Below, in pieces: positions 58,796 through 64,000 of a DNA stretch of 64,000 nucleotides. Below the pieces are notes generated by a model. It was not told the DNA's origin and did not search any database. It saw only the letters and a list, made by a program, of their open reading frames with translations. The position numbers were made by a program, and so were the translations under genes. Numbering within the stretch: position 1 is the first letter of the stretch; each line of letters starts with the position of its first letter. Source of the DNA: Costus lasius (Eukaryota; Streptophyta; Magnoliopsida; Zingiberales; Costaceae); NCBI GenBank assembly GCA_027563935.2, contig CM050446.2, positions 31,561,501 to 31,625,500 on the forward strand, written 5' to 3'.

Positions 58796-60267
58796 TGGTA
58801 GTGATTTTCATAGTTATTTCATGTCAAATCTAGGCTTATTTCGACACTTTTATACTCTTTTTAGGCTTATTTCCTTCATATCTTCGGAATCTTCACTTTT
58901 TGGCACTTTTATGGAATTTTAGGTAAAAACACCCTTTTTTTGACATATTTTGAAGATTCTGAGGCCATTGGGAGATTTCTTGTGTGGAAACTAAGCTGCC
59001 CGTCAAATTTGGAGTCATTTGGAGTTTTGCCTGACAATCACGGCCAGGTGAAGGGTTCACCATCCCAATCGCCAGCCTACGAAACTCACATAGAGCATCA
59101 CGGCCGGGTGAACCCCATCGGGGTTCACCAGAATTTCATTTGGCCGAAAACTGTCCAGAACACATCACGGCCAGGTGAACGTGGCGAGGTTCACCGTGCT
59201 TCTTTCAGCCGAACTCTCAGGATGAATCACGGCTAGGTGAACCCGGCGGGGTTCACCGTGATTCTAACCCAGGCTCGCGAGCGGATCCGACTCACACTCG
59301 GTTTTCCTTCGATTTCTCACCCGTTTGGAATCCAAATTTGGCAAGTAAGATGTCTATGGAAAGCTCTTTGAGAGGAAAACGCATAGGATATAAAAGCCCC
59401 AATTTTCTTACCCTAAATATGGAACATTCATGCAAGGAAGCGGCGCGGGCGGAAGAACACGGCGACAGAGGCGATTTTTGGAGATTGAGACACACGATCA
59501 TCACGAATTCTTCAGGATTCCTTTGGTTCATCGTCTCCTTCCCCTTAGCTTCATTTTCTTATACTTTTCATTTCATTAAAAGAGAGATTTTGAGCGTTTC
59601 AATGACGATTGTAGCGTAAACCCTATTTCGGGGCTTGGTGGAAACCCTTTGATGATTTTAATTGCAAACTTTGTATCTATTTATGTTATTTGGTATGAAT
59701 TGTGAGCATATTTTACTTTGACATATTTATTTCATGGTTTTACCTTGGCCGAGTAATATCGCGTGTTAGCCGTTACGATTCATATCGAGAGAAGGATCGT
59801 AAGGGTCGAACCTCTGAGTAAAACTTGCGAGACCTCGACACGAGAGTGCTTGGTCTTCGCTCGAGGATTTCATAGTCTGCCATAGAACTCATTGGGTTCG
59901 TCTTAGAATGATCCACCGTGAGAGTAGGAGGTCGGTCTAAAATGAACATCGGGGTGTATCACTCGAGAGAGGGCACCTTGTACCCTAGGGTTGGACTCGT
60001 GCAAAATCAATAAACCAAATAACTAATATCTTTCTTGTGCGATTAAGATTTTCATCGTGGTGGAAGCCATAGCCCTGATTTCTCTCTTATATCTTTTCTC
60101 TACTGAAGTAGTTGCACTTGTTTGTTTTCGATTTCCGTCTTCAAAAACCCACGTTTCGATTCACCTAGCTATTAGGACTCGGACTTTCTAATACTCAACC
60201 TTGTTCCCTGTGGGATTCGACATCTTTTATATTACTTTGACATAACCGTGCACTTGCGGTCGTGTCA
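58796..60267 (+). mobile_element. 5' LTR of the second Athila-like element
   Basis: 1472 bp, starting TGGTAGTGATTTTCATAG and ending CTTGCGGTCGTGTCA before AGTTT and the PBS. GGTGAACCCC/GGGGTTCACC palindromes, each near TCACGGCC, sit at about 59035-59265. The 3' LTR lies outside the window, so age and TSD cannot be judged. The exact first base is inferred from related LTRs. Confidence 0.75.
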
Positions 60268-60273
60268 AGTTTT

Positions 60274-60291
60274 TGGCGCCGTTTCCGAGGA
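60274..60291 (+). promoter_or_regulatory. Primer-binding site, tRNA-Asp type
   Basis: TGGCGCCGTTTCCGAGGA, six bases after the LTR end, two mismatches from the tRNA-Asp complement. Confidence 0.8.
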
Positions 60292-60419
60292 ACAACGGAT
60301 TGATATTAGTGTATTTTTGAGAATTGGTAGACTAGGCTTTAGGTTAGTTTTTATTTTCTTTACTGCACTGCAATTTTCTTTTTCTTCTTATTTGCCTGCT
60401 GTATTAGAACTTTATAGTT

Positions 60420-61910
60420 TTGACTGACCATTTTATGCGAAGAAATTCTAGGGCAGGTACATTCTTTGAAATTGATCCAGAGATCGAGCGCACTTTCCAG
60501 ACAAGAAGGAAGCAAAATCAAATTCTGAAGAAAGAAATCATGAACCATCTAGGAGAAGACAATCAGATGGAACACATTCAACTTGATGTGAACAATGACC
60601 AAGCACAACAACCAATGGGGAACAACTATAACAACAGGACATTGAAAGATTACTCGACACTTTATACTTACGGTTTTCAATCTGGAATTGCTAGGCCCGC
60701 TGTTGAGGCCAACAACTTCGAAATAAAAACTGCTCTTCTTTCTATGGTGCAACAAAACCAATTTGGTGGTTCTCCTCTTGAGGACCCCAACATGCACCTT
60801 TCTATTTTCCTAGAATATTGTGATATGTTGAAAATTAACGGTGTGTCTGCTGATGCTATCAGGTTGCGACTATTTCCCTTCTCTCTGAGGGACAGGGTGA
60901 GAGCTTGGCTGCACACACTACCTGCTGCTTCGATAAGAACATGGGCAGAGCTTTCTCAAGCCTTTCTCTCCAAGTACTTTCCTCCATCAAAGACAATCCA
61001 ATTGTGAAATCAGATAACAAGCTTCATGCAAAAAGATGGAGAATCCCTATACGAAGCTTGGGAGAGGTTTAAGGAGCTCCAAAGGATGTGTCCACATCAT
61101 GGTGTAGAGACTTGGGTTTTGATCCAAATGTTTTACAGCAGTTTGGATTACAACACGAGGCTTACAGTGGACGCTGCAACAGGAGGTGCTTTGATGAATA
61201 GGAGAGTAGAAGATGCAATGAACTTTCTCAAAGATATGGCGATTAACCATCACCAATGGACATCCGAGAGAGGTACTTCTACCAAGAAGTCAGGTAAGTA
61301 TGACCTGGATTCTTTGACTACACTTACTACTAAGGTTGATAATTTGACTAGGAAGCTTGACTCTTAGTCTGTTAATTCTATAGATATTAACGCTATTACT
61401 TGTGAGGTCTGTGGAGTTGTAGGTCATGCAGGGGCAGATTGCCAAGTAGGAGATGGACAGATGGCTGCGGCTCATCCTAAGCAATTGAATGCAGTTGAAA
61501 ATTTCAACCAGAACAATAACCCTTATTCCAACTACTATAATCCAGGATGGCGCAACCATCCAAATTTCTCTTACCGGATAACTCAGCCGATTCAGCCTGG
61601 ACAAGTTCCACCACAGCAGACTCAGCCCCCACAAGGAAACTTTAGGCAACTCCAACAGAACAATTTCAGACCACCAGGATTCCAGGCTAGAAACTACAAT
61701 GCACCGCCGCCACAACCACCACAGCCAAGGCCGAACAATGATTCAAATCTGGGCAAACAACTTGAAGGACTCACAAATATGATGAAGATGATGATGACCA
61801 GGATGGACTCCCTAGAGACACACAATAAGATGCTAGAGAGTCAGCTAGCCCAGCAAGCTAGCTCATCTTCTAGAGCACCAGGAAGCTTCCATCCCAACCA
61901 GAGGTAAACC
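60420..61910 (+). pseudogene. Athila gag (second element, broken)
   Basis: All gag landmarks are present: DPEIERTF, LKDYSTLYTYGFQSGIARP, the retrotransposon-gag domain (EDPNMHLSIFLEYCDM, LRLFPFSLRDRVRAWLH, KYFPPSKTIQL, GESLYEAWERFKELQRMCP), zinc knuckle CEVCGVVGHAGADC at about 61402-61443, then NPYSNYYNPGWRNHPNFS and a proline/glutamine-rich tail with a coiled coil (MKMMMTRMDSLETHNKMLE). In-frame stops at 61005-61007 and 61365-61367 and a frame change between 61907 and 61930 break it. Similarity to the gag at 27164 is clear but distant, so it is a separate family. Confidence 0.9.
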
Positions 61911-63171
61911 TGAGAGAGCATTGCAATGCAATCTCCACTCGGAGCGGCAAGCAATTGGAAGATCCAAAGATGCCGACTGATGACAAAATAGATGAAGTGA
62001 TACCAGAACCTGTGGAACCACATTTGAATGCAACACCGGTGGCATCTGAACCAGCCGAAGAGGAGCGGCCCTATGTAGGACCGCCTGCATATAAGCCACC
62101 GATTCCTTTTCTGCAGAGGCTTGTCAAGGCCAAATTGGACAAACAGTTTGGTAAGTTTTTAGAGGTTTTGAAGAAACTTTATATTAACATCCTTTCGTTG
62201 ATGCTCTTTCGCAGATGCCGACTTATGCGAAATTCCTGAAAGACATCCTATCAAACAAGAGAAAGCTAGAGGATCAAGGGACCATTGCACTCACTGAGGA
62301 GTGCAACGCTATCATTCAGAACAAGCTCCCACAGAAGCTTAAAGACCCAGGCAGTTTCTCCTTACCCTGCCAGATTGGGGAGATGTCTTTTTAGAGAGCT
62401 CTATGCGATCTAGGAGCGAGCGTCAGTCTCATGCCACTATCACTCTGTAAAAGGCTAGATCTAGGGGATTTGCAACCAACTAACATTTTTATACAGCTTG
62501 CAGACCGATTTGTGCGTCACCCAGTTGGTATTTTAGAGGACGTACCCGTTAAAGTAGGAGATTACTTTATTCCTGCTGATTTTATTATTTTGGAAATTGA
62601 TGAGGACGATAGGCTCCCTATCATTCTGGGGAGGCCTTTTCTTGCCACTATTGGCGCTGTCATGGATGTTAAGAATGGAAAACTGACCTTGAACATTTGT
62701 GGCAATGCCATTCAATTTGATCTTACTGATACTCTGAAAAAACCTTCCCTTGCAGGTACGTGTTGTAGCGTAGACGTTGTGGAAAAAGCCGCTCAGCATG
62801 TTGAGCCCTTCAGAAAGACAGAGGAACCATTGGAATCTACTCTAACGAACCCCACTAAAAATGCCAAGAGCTACAAAGCACGCACCAAATTTTGGCATGA
62901 CAAGCGCATAACAAAGAAAGAATTTCATGAAGGGGACAAAGTACTTCTGTTTAATTCAAGACTTCGGCTATTTCCAGGAAAGCTTCGCATGAGGTGGTCC
63001 GGTCCTTTCACAGTTCAGAAAGTTCAACCATATGGTGTCATCACAATTTGGACAGAACGAACTGGGAGCTTCACAGTAAACGGGCACCACCTCAAGCATT
63101 ACTTTGAAGATGAGCGGGTTGAGAGAGAGGAAGTTTTAGCTCTCTCAGACCCCCCGGATTTGAAACTTTGA
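61911..63171 (+). pseudogene. Athila protease fused in frame to integrase C-terminus
   Basis: The leading part (PIPFLQRLVKAKLDKQFGKF, KKLYINI) loses a base near 62190 and has a stop just before RALCDLGAS (about 62392). From about 62395 the frame is open to 63171. It holds the active-site D-L-G-A-S, LADRFVRHPVGILEDV, LPIILGRPFLATIGA, the KLTLNICGN strand and the acidic tail. At about codon 140 after the ATG at 62431 (near 62850) it continues straight into NAKSYKARTKFWHDK, FHEGDKVLLFNSRLRLFPG, RMRWSGPFTV and SFTVNGHHLKHY, the C-terminal end of an Athila integrase (GPY/F-type domain). About 3 kb encoding RT, RNase H and the integrase zinc finger and core is absent. Confidence 0.85.
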
Positions 63172-63209
63172 AAACTCTCATGGTCGAGCTACCGACCCAA
63201 CCTAGCGCT

Positions 63210-63227
63210 CTTGGGAGGCAACCCAAG
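63210..63227 (+). other. Conserved end-of-pol hairpin (second element)
   Basis: CTTGGG AGGCAA CCCAAG, identical to 29752-29769, 39 bases after the fused ORF's stop. Confidence 0.75.
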
Positions 63228-63414
63228 TTTTTGCTTAATTTTAGTTTTTATGCATAGTTTCTCCATTTTGATTAGTTAGTGTTTTGATCATTATTTTGTT
63301 TTTCTTTTATTTTCACTTTTCTAGAGGGGATTGCTACTAATTTGATGTCTCTATATGTTGTAGGAAGAAATTGGAGCACATGGGAATTTTTCCAGATTTT
63401 TTCGAGCATACAGT

Positions 63415-63730
63415 GAACATCACGGCCCGGTGAACCCCCTGGGGTTCACCGTGATGTGTACTGTACAGTGCGCCAGGCTTTGTAACCAGAGGACTTCACG
63501 GGCAGGTGAACCCCAGTGGGTTCACCAATATTCTACATGTGCAAAATCCAACCAGTGAGCTTCACCGGCGGGTGAACCCCACGGGGTTCACCACATTTAT
63601 CAAGACTAGAAAATTTCCAGTGAGCGTCACGGGTCGGTGAACCCCAGCGGGTTCACCTGTGTTTCTAAAATTTCAACCCAACCACAGCGAACATCACGGG
63701 TGAGTGAACCTGGGTGGGTTCACTGGATTT
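63415..63730 (+). repeat. GGTGAACCC/GGGTTCACC palindrome array
   Basis: Five units spaced about 60 bases, each TCACGG-(3-5 bases)-GGTGAACCCC-(2-5 bases)-GGGTTCACC, separated by lines such as AAAATTTCCAGTGAGC. The same unit type is in the element's 5' LTR (59035-59265). Confidence 0.9.
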
Positions 63731-64000
63731 TTAATTTGAGCGCAGCCGAGTTAGGGCACGCGCACGAAAGCTTCAACCGCCGCTTTCCATACTTGGCGAA
63801 CTCCACCCGATCGCGCCGCCTTCTCCTTTTCTCAGCCTCTGAAGGGATCTCTGAGGGTTTGATCTAGGCTTTCCCTCTCTTCTATACCAGTTTCTTCTCC
63901 AATCGGTTCAAGATCTCCGCCTCACTAGATCGAACAAGCTTCCACCGCCGCCTCCCGTGCTCAACGAGATCGACCGATTCCGCCGCTTTCTCTCGTTCTC
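63731..64000 (+). other. Leader towards a 3' ORF, cut by the window edge
   Basis: Pyrimidine-rich, GC-richer sequence (CGCCGCCTTCTCC, ACCGCCGCCTCCC) corresponding in position to 30330-30740 of the first element, which precedes the Athila 3' ORF. No ORF visible before the window ends. Confidence 0.45.

Overview
This window looks like nuclear DNA from a flowering plant, mostly intergenic and dominated by LTR retrotransposons. The evidence is spliced plant genes (a UGT85-type glycosyltransferase and an EPFL secreted peptide, both with GT-AG introns), Athila-type Ty3/gypsy elements with tRNA-Asp primer-binding sites, Ty1/copia elements, solo LTRs with 5-bp target duplications and hAT-like MITEs. 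The very GC-rich exons in AT-rich surroundings hint at a monocot, but the species cannot be named from what is visible.

Layout. 1-6.5 kb: an Athila 3' ORF fragment, an LTR, a 42-bp tandem array split by a solo LTR (TSD GGAGT), degenerate 165-bp and GATC-rich repeats, and a roughly 780-bp foldback element. 6.5-25 kb: the gene-bearing part, with a copia scrap (8.9-9.3 kb), the UGT gene (9918-11580, minus), several MITEs and tandem duplications, the EPFL gene (18000-18436, minus), a hAT-like MITE with TSD and a possible promoter plus first exon near 23.7 kb. 25.2-37.7 kb: an unusual composite of LTR(+), gag-protease-Athila ORF, LTR(+), short spacer, LTR(-), whose two outer ends are both U3 termini and are flanked by the same 5-bp direct repeat ATAGG. 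37.7-42.2 kb: MITEs, a 48-base G run and anonymous AT-rich DNA. 42.3-54.05 kb: a decayed copia element on the minus strand, broken by two solo LTRs (TSDs GTTTA and ATTAG) and a third insertion. 54-58.8 kb: a GGTACCCG-rich element, anonymous DNA and a truncated Athila-like element (LTR, PBS, start of gag). 58.8-64 kb: a second Athila-like element, running off the window, in which the protease is fused in frame to the C-terminal end of the integrase.

Two host genes are well supported. Both look structurally intact, but the UGT has Asn where the family has its catalytic Asp. Both larger Athila-like elements lack reverse transcriptase, RNase H and the integrase core while keeping gag, protease and structural signals, so they appear to be non-autonomous. 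The LTRs of at least five distinct sequence families carry clusters of short CACGG/ACGG palindromes at comparable positions, repeated in the 3' untranslated part of two elements. This and the inverted-LTR composite are the most interesting signals here.

Coordinates for spliced genes and for the three solo LTRs were checked base by base by eye. Boundaries given as approximate come from visual alignment only.
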